Positions 15,598-25,376 are shown, counted from the stretch's first letter. The stretch is 64,000 nt of DNA from Baekduia alba (GCF_028416635.1 NZ_CP114013.1:806001-870000); one strand, 5' to 3'. A program made the numbers and translations. Notes: generated by a model from the letters alone, not told the origin.

Positions 15598-16469
15598 GCC
15601 GCCGTCGCCGCCGCTTCCGGGTCGCCCGCCGCGGGCGCCGGCGCGGAGGACTCGGCGTGCTGGGCCGCGAAGTCGCCGATCGTGGTGGCGATCAGGCCCG
15701 GGTCGTCCCACATCGGCGTGTGGCCGATGCCCGGGTGCACGCGGAACTCGAGCCCCGGGATCTCCTCGCGCAGGCGCGGCGAGTGGACGTGCATCGGCAG
15801 GATGCGGTCCTTGCTGCCCCAGGTGACCAACACGGGGACCTTGATCTGGTCCAGGTCGCGCGCGCCCGCCTCGCCGGCGCGCAGGATGGAGAAGACGTCG
15901 TCGACGATCGCGCAGTTCACGGCCGACCGCGCCAGCCCGATTGCCTCGGCCGCCGGCACCTGATGGCCGCGTGTCATCACGTCGCGCAGCGCCAGGCGGC
16001 GCAGCCCCGGCCGCGCCATCACGCGCGGCAGGATCGGCAGCGCCTGCTTGGTCGTCTTCTGCATGCGCGAGAAGACCTTGATGATCTTCTGGGCCGCGGC
16101 GTCGTCGCCCGGGCGGATGCCGCCGGCCGGCGAGATCCCGACGACCGACCGCGCGCGGCCGCGCTTGGCCAGCTCGAAGGCCAGCGCGCCGCCGAGCGAG
16201 TTGCCCGCGAGGTGCGCGGTCCCGACGCCCAGCGCGTCCAGGTGCTCCTCCAGGAAGTCCGCCGCGCGCGCGATCGAGTGCGGCTCGCCGTGCCGGGGCA
16301 GCTCGGCGCCGCCGTCGTGGCCGTGCAGCGTGGGCGCGATGACCTCGAAGCGCGGCACGAGCTCGCCCAGCACCGGCAGCCAGCAGCGCCACGTCGCGGT
16401 GAAGCCATGGATCAGGACGAGCGGCTCGCCCTCGCCGGCGCGGTACAGAGCAGGGGAGATCTCGGGCAT
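15594..16469 (-). CDS. Alpha/beta hydrolase
   Basis: About 291 residues, cytoplasmic. [14 protein letters not shown] gives the oxyanion-loop [14 protein letters not shown] contains the nucleophile elbow (G-N-S-L-G, Ser), VTWGSKDRI supplies the acid and [13 protein letters not shown] the catalytic His. The order and the lid insert match epoxide-hydrolase/haloperoxidase-like hydrolases. Start is ATG 16469 or GTG 16493. Divergent from purU with about 107 bp between. Substrate unknown. Confidence 0.85.
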   Translation of the reverse strand: MPEISPALYRAGEGEPLVLIHGFTATWRCWLPVLGELVPRFEVIAPTLHGHDGGAELPRHGEPHSIARAADFLEEHLDALGVGTAHLAGNSLGGALAFELAKRGRARSVVGISPAGGIRPGDDAAAQKIIKVFSRMQKTTKQALPILPRVMARPGLRRLALRDVMTRGHQVPAAEAIGLARSAVNCAIVDDVFSILRAGEAGARDLDQIKVPVLVTWGSKDRILPMHVHSPRLREEIPGLEFRVHPGIGHTPMWDDPGLIATTIGDFAAQHAESSAPAPAAGDPEAAATAA

Positions 16470-16576
16470 CGTCGTCAGATCGTACGCGTTCACACGAGGC
16501 CGCGCGCAAGACCTGCCAGGCGGCAGGCGGCAGGGCCTGGGCGGCGGACCCGCCGCGCCCTACGATCACCCGCGCC

Positions 16577-17449
16577 GTGTCCGTGCCTTCGCCACCGCCC
16601 ATCACCATGCGCTTGCTGGTCGCCTGCGCCGACCGGCCGGGCATCGTCGCCGCGGTCTCGCGCTTCCTGCTGGAGGCCGGCGCGAACATCATCCACTCAG
16701 ACCAGCACTCGACAGACCCGTGGGGCGGCGAGTTCTTCCTGCGGATGGAGTTCGCGCTCCCGCCCGGCGTCGACCCCGACGCGCTGCGCGCCGCCTTCGC
16801 GCGCGGCGTGGCCGAGCCGTTCGTCATGGACTGGTCGCTGTGGGACGTGCAGCGCCGCAAGCGCGTCGCGATCCTCGTCTCCAAGTACGACCACGGGCTG
16901 CAGGAGCTGCTGTGGCGCTGGCGGCGCGCCGAGCTGCACGCCGACGTCGTCCTCGTCGCCTCCAACCACGACGAGCTGCGGGCCGACGTCGAGAACCTCG
17001 GCGTCGCCTACCACCACGTGCCGGTCGCGCCGGACGCCAAGCCCCAGGCCGAGCAGCGGCTGCTCGAGCTGCTGGGCGCCGCGCAGCCCGACCTCGTCGT
17101 CCTGGCCCGCTACATGCAGATCCTGTCCGGGGACTTCCTCGACCGCGTCGGCGCGCCGGTGATCAACATCCATCACTCGTTCCTGCCGGCGTTCGCCGGC
17201 GCGGGCCCGTACGAGCAGGCCAAGGCGCGCGGCGTCAAGCTGATCGGCGCGACCGCCCACTACGTGACCGAGGAGCTGGACGCCGGCCCGATCATCGAGC
17301 AGGACGTCATCCGGGTCAGCCATCGCGACGACGCCGCGGCCATGGCGCGCCGCGGCGCGGACATCGAGCGGGCCGTGCTGGCGCGCGCCGTGGCGTGGCA
17401 CTGCGAGGACCGGGTCCTGCGCCACGGCTCGACGACCGTGGTGTTCTAG
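16577..17449 (+). CDS. purU: Formyltetrahydrofolate deformylase
   Basis: Hydrolyses 10-formyl-THF to THF and formate, balancing one-carbon pools. 290 residues: an ACT-like sensing domain ([20 protein letters not shown] onward, residues ~10-90) followed by the formyl-transferase fold. [10 protein letters not shown] with [19 protein letters not shown] carries the conserved Asn-His and Asp of the active site. The length is normal for PurU and longer than PurN, and the N-terminal ACT part separates the two. GTG start at 16577. Monocistronic. Confidence 0.93.
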   Translation: MSVPSPPPITMRLLVACADRPGIVAAVSRFLLEAGANIIHSDQHSTDPWGGEFFLRMEFALPPGVDPDALRAAFARGVAEPFVMDWSLWDVQRRKRVAILVSKYDHGLQELLWRWRRAELHADVVLVASNHDELRADVENLGVAYHHVPVAPDAKPQAEQRLLELLGAAQPDLVVLARYMQILSGDFLDRVGAPVINIHHSFLPAFAGAGPYEQAKARGVKLIGATAHYVTEELDAGPIIEQDVIRVSHRDDAAAMARRGADIERAVLARAVAWHCEDRVLRHGSTTVVF

Positions 17450-17470
17450 TACTTCCGGCGGTCGACGCGC

Positions 17471-17683
17471 TCAGGCCGCGGCGGCCGGGTCATGGTCGTC
17501 CTCGCCGAACGGATCCGCGATGACGTCGCGGAAGCGCTCGTCGTCGCGCAGCGCGTCGATGAACGCTGCGCCGAGCGCGGTGAGGCCGAGCTCCTGCGTC
17601 TCTGGGACGTGCGGCTCGCCCTCTGGGGTCGCGCGGCGGAAGCGGGCGCCGCAGCGGTCGTCGCGTCGTGGTGCCATGTCCAT
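17471..17683 (-). CDS. Small hypothetical protein
   Basis: 70 residues from ATG 17683 (ATG 17677 also possible). N-terminal half basic, C-terminal half acidic with LGAAFIDALRDDERFRDVIA, an amphipathic helix, ending in a run of alanines. No recognised family. It lies 21 bp from the purU stop (convergent) and just beyond a large hairpin that follows the ArsR-type gene. Confidence 0.4.
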   Translation of the reverse strand: MDMAPRRDDRCGARFRRATPEGEPHVPETQELGLTALGAAFIDALRDDERFRDVIADPFGEDDHDPAAAA

Positions 17684-17711
17684 TAGGACACGCGTCGCCC
17701 GATCCTGTGAC

Positions 17712-17763
17712 CACATCCTCAGGCCCCCGCGGGATCCTGGACCCTTGGGGGGCCTGGGATGTG
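17712..17763 (-). terminator. Long hairpin after the ArsR-type regulator gene
   Basis: Arms CACATCCTCAGGCCCCC (17712-17728) and GGGGGGCCTGGGATGTG (17747-17763) pair apart from one bulge, with an 18-nt loop. A smaller repeat CTTGAC-N5-GTCAAG (17776-17792) overlaps the regulator's stop. Together they probably end its transcript. Confidence 0.5.
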
Positions 17764-17787
17764 ACAGCGCCTACGCTTGACGTTCCG

Positions 17788-18429
17788 TCAAGCCGCCGCG
17801 CGACGGCGCGGCTTGCGCGGCTTCTGCGTCGGCTCCGGCCGGCCCGCGCTCGGGTCGGGCGCGCCGACGGCGTCGAAGAGCATCGCGACGAGCGCGGTGT
17901 CCGTGGTCCGGGCGCCGTTGCTGCTGCCCTGGCGCTTGGTCGCGGCGTCCTGGATCTTGCGCGCCTCGTCGACCAGCTTGACGACGGCCTTGGACAGCTG
18001 CTCGACGCCCTTGGCGTCCAGCGACAGGCGCAGGCGCTCGAGGCGCGCGTGGTCGCTGTCGAACCCGCCGACGCCCGCGGCGCGGGTGGCGACCTCGGTC
18101 GTCTGCGCCAGCTCGGCGCCGATGACGGCCTGCTTGGCGATGACCGAGACGCTGTCCCAGGCCGCGCCCCCAGACTTCGGCCGGGGCTTGGCTCGGTAGT
18201 GATGCTCGATCGCGCCGCGGCGCGGGGTCTCGCGCACCAGCTCGAGGAGCCCGAGCTCGTTGAGCTGGCGCACGTGGTAGGAGATCGTTCCGAGCGTGGC
18301 GTCGAGCACCTGGCTCAACTCAACAGGACTCGCCGGCTGCTCTTCGAGGATCCCGAGGATCCGGACGCGCAACGGATGCGAAAGCGCTTTGACGTACCGC
18401 TGGTCGTCGACACTCGTGATGGAGGGCAT
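17788..18429 (-). CDS. ArsR-like winged-helix transcriptional regulator
   Basis: 213 residues. YVKALSHPLRVRILGILEEQ and LSQVLDATLGTISYHVRQLN form the HTH of ArsR/HTH_20 regulators, followed by the wing (GLLELVRETPRRGAIEHHYR). No metal-binding ELCVC motif, so it is unlikely to sense arsenite. The C-terminal ~100 residues are helical, and the tail is basic (KPRKPRRRAAA). It diverges from the SDR gene at 18617 across a 187-bp intergenic region, so that SDR is its likeliest target. Confidence 0.82.
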   Translation of the reverse strand: MPSITSVDDQRYVKALSHPLRVRILGILEEQPASPVELSQVLDATLGTISYHVRQLNELGLLELVRETPRRGAIEHHYRAKPRPKSGGAAWDSVSVIAKQAVIGAELAQTTEVATRAAGVGGFDSDHARLERLRLSLDAKGVEQLSKAVVKLVDEARKIQDAATKRQGSSNGARTTDTALVAMLFDAVGAPDPSAGRPEPTQKPRKPRRRAAA

Positions 18430-18616
18430 GGCTTCCTCTGAGGTGTGGGAATGTTACTGCTCGAATCATCGCTCAGATTTGCGAACCGTGCGACGTTTCT
18501 TTCGCTGCAACGCGCCAACTGAGCCCCACTTACGCGGAATATCCAACTTAATAAGAGCAAGTGGTACATGCAGGTCCTGGATCGCGCAGATCGCGCGTCC
18601 GTTTAGGATCCGTCGC

Positions 18617-19447
18617 GTGTCCCGAACGCTCGCAGGCAAGACCCTGTTCATCTCCGGTGCCTCACGGGGCATCGGGCTCGCAATCGCCGTTCGCGCCGCG
18701 CGCGACGGCGCGAACGTCGCGCTGATCGCCAAGACCGCGGAGCCGCACCCCAAGCTCGAGGGCACCGTGTACACGGCCGCCGAGGAGATCGAGAAGGCCG
18801 GCGGCCAGGCGCTGCCGATCGTGGGCGACATCCGCGACGACCAGTCGGTCGCCGGCGCGGTCGCCGCCACCGTCGAGAAGTTCGGCGGCATCGACATCTG
18901 CATCAACAACGCCAGCGCGATCAACCTGTCCGGCACCGAGGCCATGGACATGAAGCGCTACGACCTGATGCAGAGCATCAACACGCGCGGGACCTACGTC
19001 GTCAGCAAGGCGTGCGTCCCGCACCTCAAGCAGGGCGACAACCCGCACGTGCTGACGCTCTCGCCGCCGATCAGCCTCAAGCCGCAGTGGCTCGGCGGGC
19101 ACATCGGCTACACGATCGCCAAGTACGGCATGAGCCTCTGCACGCTGGGCATGGCCGAGGAGTTCAAGCCCGACGGCGTCGCGTTCAACGCGCTGTGGCC
19201 CAAGACCCTCGTCGCGACCGCCGCGGTCCAGAACCTGCTCGGCGGCGACACGGCGATGGCCAAGTCCCGCAAGCCGGAGATCGTGGCCGACGCGGCCTAC
19301 ATCATGCTCACGCGCGACAGCCGCGCGTACACCGCCAACCTCGCGCTGGTCGAGGACGTGCTCGCCGAGGAGGGCATCACGGACCTCAGCCAGTACAGCT
19401 ACGGCGGCGACGACGCCGAGCTGCAGGCCGACCTCTTCGTCGACTAG
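18617..19447 (+). CDS. SDR oxidoreductase, hydroxysteroid-dehydrogenase-like (HSDL2 type)
   Basis: 276 residues. TLFISGASRGIGLAIAVRAA is the cofactor loop; KTAEPHPKLEGTVYTAAEEI is the longer second-strand region characteristic of the HSDL2-type subgroup; NNASA and YTIAK (Y-x3-K) complete the active site with Ser in TLSPPISL. GTG 18617 gives the expected N-terminus. HSDL2-like proteins are linked to lipid metabolism, but substrate is not predictable. Divergent from the ArsR-like gene. Confidence 0.85.
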   Translation: MSRTLAGKTLFISGASRGIGLAIAVRAARDGANVALIAKTAEPHPKLEGTVYTAAEEIEKAGGQALPIVGDIRDDQSVAGAVAATVEKFGGIDICINNASAINLSGTEAMDMKRYDLMQSINTRGTYVVSKACVPHLKQGDNPHVLTLSPPISLKPQWLGGHIGYTIAKYGMSLCTLGMAEEFKPDGVAFNALWPKTLVATAAVQNLLGGDTAMAKSRKPEIVADAAYIMLTRDSRAYTANLALVEDVLAEEGITDLSQYSYGGDDAELQADLFVD

Positions 19448-19524
19448 CGACACGCCGATCCGGCGCGCCCGCGTTCTGTGAACGCGGACGTTTCGCGACG
19501 GTGCGCCGGGGTACATCTTCCGGT

Positions 19525-22500
19525 GTGCTGGCAGGGGACCTGGGCTCTGGGAGAACGACGCGCGCGCTGATCGCCGCGCTGATGGCCGTGGCGCTCGCGC
19601 TGGCCGTCGCGCCGGGCGCGCGGGCCATCGGGATCAGCGACATCAGCCTCACGTCGGTCGACCCGTCGGCGGGCGCGCACTCGAACTTCACGCTGAACGT
19701 CGCGTTCTCCGACGCCGACGAGGACCTCAAGGACGTCACGGTCAACCTGCCGACCGGCCTGCTCGGCAACCCGCGCGCGGTGCCGCAGTGCACCGAGGCG
19801 CAGCTCAACGCCGACGCGTGCCCGGCGGACAGCGAGGTCGGGACGACGACGGTCATGGCCCAGGCCGCCGGCCTCCCGCTCAACGTGCCGTCGACGGGCA
19901 CGGTCTACAACGTGGTCCCGCCGGCCAACCGGCCGGCGCGGCTGGGCATCGTCGTGCGGCCCCTCGGCGGCGCGCTGGGCAAGATCGTGCTGCCGGTCGA
20001 CATCGACGTCCGCGACGACAGCGACTACGGGCTGGTCAACATCATCAAGGACATCCCGAACAAGCTCGGCGTCGTCCCGCTGACGATCACCTCGATGGCC
20101 CTGACGCTGGACGGGCGGACGCCCTCGGGTGGGTTCTTCATCGTCAACCCGACCTCGTGCGCGCCCAACTCCGTCAGCGCGACGATCGACTCCTACGCCT
20201 CGAGCAAGCCGGTGACGGCGAAGGCGCCGTACCGCGCGACCAGCTGCGACTCGGTGCCCTACGCGCCCCAGCAGGTCGCGGACTTCGACTCCCACGGCAT
20301 CGACCAGCCGACGGGCGCGACGATCGGCCTGACGCTGCCCGAGAACGTCAACGACCGCGCGCCGTCGCACACGTCCAAGGCGGTGGTGCGCCTGCCGGCG
20401 GGCATCGCCTTCAACCCGTCGGTCGCCGACGACGGCCTCCAGCTGTGCTCGCCGGCGCAGTTCGGCAAGCAGGGCGACGACCCGATCAAGTGCCCTGCCC
20501 GGTCACAGCTCGGCACGGTCACGTTCGACAACCCGCTGCTCGGCGTGGTGTCGGGCAAGGTGTTCTTCGCGCGGACGACCGACCACCCGTACCAGATCTA
20601 CTTCTTCGCCCAAAAGCAGGGCGTGACGGTCAAGCTCGTCGGCAACATCACGCTCGACGAGGACACCGGGCAGATCACGACGGTGCTCGACGGCTTGCCG
20701 CAGGTGCCGTACACGCGCTTCCTGCTGATGTTCTTCGGCGGGCCGCGCGGGGTCCTCTCGACGCCGCCGGCCTGCGGCAGCTACACGACCTCGACCGTCG
20801 CGACCCCGTTCAGCACCGGCCAGTCGACGACGACGTCGCTGACGACGACGTTCTCCGATGACGGCCAGGGCGGCTGCGCGCCCAAGGAGACGCCGACGAT
20901 CAGCGGCGACACCGACAACCACAAGGCGCTGGCGAGCCCGATGCTCGCCGTCGACGTCCAGCGCGACGCCGCGTCGCGACGGCCCAGCAGGCTCGACATC
21001 GTGATGCCCAAGGGCCTGGTCGGCAAGCTCGCCGGCCAGACGGCATGCGAGACGAGCAAGGCGCTCGCCGCCAACTGCCCGTCCAACACGCAGATCGGCA
21101 CGGTCAAGGTCGCGGCCGGGTCCGGCCCGTTGCCGATCTCGCTGAGCGGCACCCTGTACCTCGGCACCGGCACGTCGACGGCCGCCGCGCGGATCTGGCT
21201 CGTCCTGCCGGTGAAGGTCGGCCCGATCGACCTCGGGAACTTCGTGCTGGCCAACAACCTCACGTTGGGCAAGACCGACGGCCGCGTCCACGTCACGGCG
21301 GCGCTGCCGGCGGCGTTCAAGGGCTTCCCGCTCGGCCTGCGCCGGCTGCAGCTGAGCATCGCCAAGAAGGGCTTCCTGCTCAACCCGTCGGGCTGCGATG
21401 CGCGCTCGTTCGGCGTCTCGATGACCGGCACCGACGGCACGCAGGGCTCGGGCAGCGGGCCGTACCAGGCGCGCGCCTGCGACCAGCTGAAGTTCACGCC
21501 CGACGTGTTCACCTCGGTCGAGGACCCCGGCGTCAAGGCTGCCAACTCGCAGCCGCCGTTCCAGACCGAGATCGTGCCGCGCACGACCGACTCGGCGCTC
21601 GACGACGTCACGATCCTCGTCAGCGCCGCGATGCAGCCCAACCCGGCGGCGCTCAGCGACGGCGCATGCGCGCCCGCGCAGCTCAACGCCGACGCGTGCC
21701 CGGCGTCGTCGAAGATCGGCGTCGCCGAGGCAGCCACGCCGTTGTTGGAGGACAAGCTCTCCGGCTCCGTGTACCTGAGCGACACCGGGACGCCCGCGCC
21801 CGACGAGGAGGGCGTCGAGCTGCCCTACGTGAGCGTCTTCCTCAAGGCGCCCGGCGTCGCGCTGCGCCTCGACGGCGAGCTGCGGCTGAGCCCGAACGCG
21901 GGCCGGCTGGAGGCCCGCTTCAAGGGCCTGCCGGACGTGCCGCTGTCGGACTTCAAGTTGTCGTTCTACGGGGCGCGCACCGGCCGCGCCGGGCCGTTCA
22001 CGAACGTGACGGACCTGTGCGCGGCGGAGTTCGCGCCGTCCGACGCGACGGTGCTGAGCCAGGCCGGCCAGCGCAGCGTCAAGCAGCCGGTGCTCGACGC
22101 GGCGGCGTGCCGCACGGGCGCGCTGGTGCGCGCCGACGTCTCCGGCCTCGGCTCCTCCAGGCCACAGGCGCTGATCAACGTCGCCCGCTCGCCGGGCAAC
22201 CGCAACCCGTTCCGCCAGGTGACGATCGCGATCCCCAAGGGGTTGAGCGCGCGGCCCGACCGCGCCGCCAAGGGCATCGCGGTGCGCGTGGACGGCAAGC
22301 GCCTGTCAAAGAAGCACTGGGCGCTGTCGCGGTCCGGCAAGCTCACCGTGCGCATCCCCGGCAAGCTGGGCGCCGGCCGCGTGCTGGCGACGTTCGAGAG
22401 CGGCGCGCTCGTCCCATCCGCCACCGTGCGCAAGAAGGCGCGCGACCGCATGTCGGACCTCAGCGGCGCGCGCCCGGTCCCGCTGAAGCTGTCGGTCTAC

Positions 22501-22560
22501 ACGACCGAGCTGAAGGGCCGCAAGGCCAAGACGACGATCGACGTCGACGGCCGACCGTAG
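19525..22560 (+). CDS. Giant secreted protein with repeated C..CP modules
   Basis: 1011 residues from GTG 19525. A signal peptide ends at ARA. The rest alternates two module types. Type 1, with two Cys and CP..S.IG.V, starts at 19789, 20446, 21046 and 21667 (examples CTEAQLNADACPADSEVGTT and CAPAQLNADACPASSKIGVA). Type 2 has NPTSC/NPSGC followed by a second Cys (about 20150 and 21385). Paired cysteines suggest disulfide-stabilised beta-sandwiches outside the cell. A C-terminal basic part (ARSPGNRNPFRQVTIAIPKG) lacks an anchor. Such proteins seem common in Thermoleophilia (from memory); role unknown, perhaps surface layer or adhesion. Confidence 0.75.
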   Translation: MLAGDLGSGRTTRALIAALMAVALALAVAPGARAIGISDISLTSVDPSAGAHSNFTLNVAFSDADEDLKDVTVNLPTGLLGNPRAVPQCTEAQLNADACPADSEVGTTTVMAQAAGLPLNVPSTGTVYNVVPPANRPARLGIVVRPLGGALGKIVLPVDIDVRDDSDYGLVNIIKDIPNKLGVVPLTITSMALTLDGRTPSGGFFIVNPTSCAPNSVSATIDSYASSKPVTAKAPYRATSCDSVPYAPQQVADFDSHGIDQPTGATIGLTLPENVNDRAPSHTSKAVVRLPAGIAFNPSVADDGLQLCSPAQFGKQGDDPIKCPARSQLGTVTFDNPLLGVVSGKVFFARTTDHPYQIYFFAQKQGVTVKLVGNITLDEDTGQITTVLDGLPQVPYTRFLLMFFGGPRGVLSTPPACGSYTTSTVATPFSTGQSTTTSLTTTFSDDGQGGCAPKETPTISGDTDNHKALASPMLAVDVQRDAASRRPSRLDIVMPKGLVGKLAGQTACETSKALAANCPSNTQIGTVKVAAGSGPLPISLSGTLYLGTGTSTAAARIWLVLPVKVGPIDLGNFVLANNLTLGKTDGRVHVTAALPAAFKGFPLGLRRLQLSIAKKGFLLNPSGCDARSFGVSMTGTDGTQGSGSGPYQARACDQLKFTPDVFTSVEDPGVKAANSQPPFQTEIVPRTTDSALDDVTILVSAAMQPNPAALSDGACAPAQLNADACPASSKIGVAEAATPLLEDKLSGSVYLSDTGTPAPDEEGVELPYVSVFLKAPGVALRLDGELRLSPNAGRLEARFKGLPDVPLSDFKLSFYGARTGRAGPFTNVTDLCAAEFAPSDATVLSQAGQRSVKQPVLDAAACRTGALVRADVSGLGSSRPQALINVARSPGNRNPFRQVTIAIPKGLSARPDRAAKGIAVRVDGKRLSKKHWALSRSGKLTVRIPGKLGAGRVLATFESGALVPSATVRKKARDRMSDLSGARPVPLKLSVYTTELKGRKAKTTIDVDGRP

Positions 22561-22566
22561 CCGGGA

Positions 22567-23583
22567 CTAGATGACGCCGACCAGGGCGGCGCAGACCCAG
22601 TTCGACGCGCCGGCGCCGCCGTTCCACAGCTTGGCGGCGAGGCGGTCCTGCTCGGCCTTTGAGGCCTTGTAGGCGTCGGCGGTCGAGCCGCCCAGGCCCT
22701 TCCAGGTCGCGGGCATCATCTGGTAGTAGCCCGAAGCGCCGGCGCTGTTGGGCGGCAGGTTCTGGCCGCCGGACTCGCACTGCACGATCGCCCACGGGAT
22801 CGCCCACGGGCCTCCGGGGCCGCTCACGTTCGCGGCCGCGCGGGCGCGCTGGGCCAGCAGCTTCGTCAGGGTCTTCTCCGCCGCGACGCGGCTGGCGCGC
22901 GTGGCGCGCAGCGCGGCCAGGCGCGCGGCGTGGGCGCTGGCCAGCGCGTCGCGACGCGCCTGCGCGGCGGCCTCCATCCCGGCCAGCGCGTTGCGCTCGC
23001 GCTGGACGGCCAGCGTCTGGGCCTGGCGCTCGGCCTGAAGCCTGGTCAGGACGACGGTCTCGTGGCCGGCGTCGCGGCGCGCGTCGCGCACGATGTCGAG
23101 GATCTGGGTGTCGGAGTGCTCGACGCGCTTGAGGAACTCCATGCGGTCGAGCAGGTCCGCGAAGCCGTGCGCGTCGAGGACGACCGAGACGATGTCCGGC
23201 TCGTCGCTCATGTAGCGCTCGCGCAACAGCTCGGTGAGCAGGGCCCGCGACTCCGCAAGCCGCTTCTTCAGGCGCGCGAGCCGCCGGCGCTCGGCGGCGA
23301 GGTCGGTCTGCGTCCTGGTCAGCCGGGCCTGGGAGACCGCGAGCTCGTTCTGGGCGTCGGCGAGGCGGCCGTCGATGATCGCGACCTCCTTGGCGCTGGC
23401 CCGCTCCAGCCGGCCGAGGTGCGCGGCCGCGTCGCTCAGCGCCTGCTCGCGCGCCTTGCCGGCGTGGATCGTCGAGCGCAGCTTGCCCTCGCTCGCGCCG
23501 TGCGCGCGCGTGGCGACGACCGTCAGCGCGAGCAGCGCGAGGAGCAGGGGCAACGCGGCATGGGGAAGGCGACGGCCAGGCAC
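22567..23583 (-). CDS. Secreted coiled-coil protein with lytic-transglycosylase-like domain
   Basis: 338 residues. Signal peptide (residues 1-~30), then a long coiled coil (~35-250, heptads rich in Ala, Arg, Leu, Glu) like the regulatory arms of EnvC/PcsB-type proteins. The C-terminal ~80 residues IPWAIVQCESGGQNLPPNSA, GYYQMMPATWKGLGG and AAKLWNGGAGASNWVCA form a transglycosylase/Rpf-like fold with catalytic Glu in CESGG. It probably cleaves peptidoglycan during growth or division. Start is GTG 23583. It converges on the giant secreted protein gene, 6 bp between stops. Confidence 0.82.
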   Translation of the reverse strand: MPGRRLPHAALPLLLALLALTVVATRAHGASEGKLRSTIHAGKAREQALSDAAAHLGRLERASAKEVAIIDGRLADAQNELAVSQARLTRTQTDLAAERRRLARLKKRLAESRALLTELLRERYMSDEPDIVSVVLDAHGFADLLDRMEFLKRVEHSDTQILDIVRDARRDAGHETVVLTRLQAERQAQTLAVQRERNALAGMEAAAQARRDALASAHAARLAALRATRASRVAAEKTLTKLLAQRARAAANVSGPGGPWAIPWAIVQCESGGQNLPPNSAGASGYYQMMPATWKGLGGSTADAYKASKAEQDRLAAKLWNGGAGASNWVCAALVGVI

Positions 23584-23692
23584 GGCGGCCGCGTCACGCT
23601 AGCGAGCCAAAGCCCTTCAACTTGCAGGCGGAATTGCAGGCGGCTCCAGCGCGCGCAGCTGCGCGAAGGAGGCGCTCTCGCGTCCCAGCGCC

Positions 23693-25195
23693 TCAGTCGG
23701 CCAGACGTCTCAGCTGCGAGAACGCGGGCCCGAGCGCGTCGTAGAGCGCGTCGAACACCGGCAGCATCCGCGCGTAGGTCGCGGCCGCCGCGGGGTCCGG
23801 CGTGCGGACCTCGTCGACCGCGATCAGCTCGGCGGCGCGGTCGAACGACGCGATCACGCCGAGCGCCTCCATCCCGAGCAGGGCCGCGCCGAAGCCGGAG
23901 CCCTGGTGGCCCTCGGGGAAGCCGACGTCCTGGCCGAGCGCGTCGCACAGCATCTGGCGCCACAGCTCGCTGCGCGCGAAGCCGCCGGTCGCGCGGATCT
24001 CGCGGACGTCGTTGCCGGCGTCGCGCAGCGACGCGAGGACCAGCGCGAGCTGCTGGCAGACGCCCTCCAGCGCGGCGCGGACCAGGTGCTCGCGCCGGTG
24101 GGCGCGCGTGAGCCCGACGTAGGCGCCGCGCGCCAGCGTCGACCAGTGCGGCGCGCGCTCGCTGAGCAGGTAGGGGAGCATCACCAGCGCGTCGCTGCCC
24201 GGCGGCGCCTGCGCGGCGATCGCCATCAGCTCGGGCTCGGCGTGCGCGCCGAGCCCGGGTGCCAGCGCGTCGTGCGCCCACTGCAGGACGACGCCGCCGT
24301 TGTTGATGGCGCCGCCGACGACCCAGCGGCCCTCGCTCAACATGTAGCAGAACACCCGGCCGCGCTCGTCGACGACCGGGCGCTCGACCATCAGCCGCAG
24401 CGCGCCCGACGTCCCGATCGAGCACGCCGCGACGCCGGGCGCGACCGCGCCGACGCCGAGGTTGGCCAGCGGCCCGTCGCCGGCGCCGAGGACCAGCGGC
24501 AGGTCGTCGGAGCAGCCGAGCGCGCGGGCGCCCGCGGCCGTGAGCGACATGGTGTGCTTGGTCGGCGCCAGCGGGCACAGCTGCCCGCGCGCGATGCCGG
24601 CGACCTCCAGCGCCTCGTCGTGCCACGCCAGCGTGTGGAGGTCCATGAGCCCGGTCCCCGAGCCCGACGAGGGCTCGGTGATCCACGCGCCGGTGAGGCG
24701 GAAGACGACCAGCTCCTTGATCTGGCACCAGCGCGCGACGCGCGCGAACAGCTCCGGCCGCTCCTCGCGGAACCACACCAACTTGGTCAACGGCGACATC
24801 GGGTGCAGTGGCGTGCCGGTCTGGCCGTGCAGGTGCGGGCGCTCCGCTCGCAGGCGCTCGGCTTGCGGCGCCGCGCGCTGGTCGGCCCAGGTGACGAGGT
24901 CGGTGAGGGGCGCGCCGCCGGCGTCGGTGCCGACGAGCGAGTGCATCGCGGTGGAGAACGACAGGCCCGCGACGTCCAGCCCCGCCGCGTGCGCGGCCGC
25001 GATCGCGTCGCGCGTCGCCGCGACCACGGCGTCGACCACGACCAGCGGCTCCTGCACCGCCCAGCCCGCCTCGGGCTCGAGCAGCGGGTAGGCGACCTCG
25101 GACGCGCCGGTCTCGCGCCCGTCCGCGTCGAAGGCGCCCGCCTTCGCGCTCGTCGTGCCGATGTCGATCCCGATGACGACCTGCGCGCTGCTCAC
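23693..25195 (-). CDS. gntK: FGGY-family carbohydrate kinase, probable gluconokinase
   Basis: 500 residues, normal for FGGY kinases. IGIDIGTTSAKAGAFDADGR is the N-terminal phosphate loop, LVTWADQRA and MSPLTKLVWF are sugar-site motifs of gluconokinases, and ATGGFARSELWRQMLCDALG is the C-terminal nucleotide site. It would phosphorylate gluconate to 6-phosphogluconate. The GTG start at 25195 overlaps the stop of a gluconate permease (GntP) remnant immediately upstream, which independently supports the substrate. Alternative: xylulokinase. Confidence 0.8.
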   Translation of the reverse strand: MSSAQVVIGIDIGTTSAKAGAFDADGRETGASEVAYPLLEPEAGWAVQEPLVVVDAVVAATRDAIAAAHAAGLDVAGLSFSTAMHSLVGTDAGGAPLTDLVTWADQRAAPQAERLRAERPHLHGQTGTPLHPMSPLTKLVWFREERPELFARVARWCQIKELVVFRLTGAWITEPSSGSGTGLMDLHTLAWHDEALEVAGIARGQLCPLAPTKHTMSLTAAGARALGCSDDLPLVLGAGDGPLANLGVGAVAPGVAACSIGTSGALRLMVERPVVDERGRVFCYMLSEGRWVVGGAINNGGVVLQWAHDALAPGLGAHAEPELMAIAAQAPPGSDALVMLPYLLSERAPHWSTLARGAYVGLTRAHRREHLVRAALEGVCQQLALVLASLRDAGNDVREIRATGGFARSELWRQMLCDALGQDVGFPEGHQGSGFGAALLGMEALGVIASFDRAAELIAVDEVRTPDPAAAATYARMLPVFDALYDALGPAFSQLRRLAD

Positions 25196-25318
25196 ACGAT
25201 CACGGACAGGATCATGACGCCCGCCATGTCGAAGTACTGGTTGACGAGCCAGAAGCCGGCGTCGTTGACGTGGGGACAGCGAGCCGCAGCCGATCGCCCG
25301 GCGGACCAGCCTCGCCAC
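25192..25318 (-). pseudogene. Remnant of gluconate permease GntP C-terminus
   Basis: RAIGCGSLSP then, after a frameshift near 25270, HVNDAGFWLVNQYFDMAGVM match the conserved GntP segment IGxGSLxxSHVNDxGFWLVxxYF. The normal C-terminal helices are replaced by ILSVIV and a stop at 25192-25194, and the remaining ~400 upstream residues are gone; rpsD begins only about 90 bp away. The stop overlaps the kinase start (GTGTGAGC), so permease and kinase were one operon. Confidence 0.75.
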
Positions 25319-25362
25319 CAGCCAGCCGAGCAGCAGCCACCGCCCCGCCGCCCGACGCTGTG

Positions 25363-25376
25363 TTAGGGTCCCCTAA
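25363..25376. promoter_or_regulatory. Palindrome TTAGGG-TC-CCCTAA upstream of rpsD
   Basis: Perfect 6-bp arms with a 2-nt centre, 32 bp before the rpsD start. The half-site TTAGG recalls DtxR/IdeR-type metalloregulator boxes, although the 19-bp iron box is longer. A metal link would make sense for a zinc-free S4 paralogue. Operator function is inferred. Confidence 0.4.
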
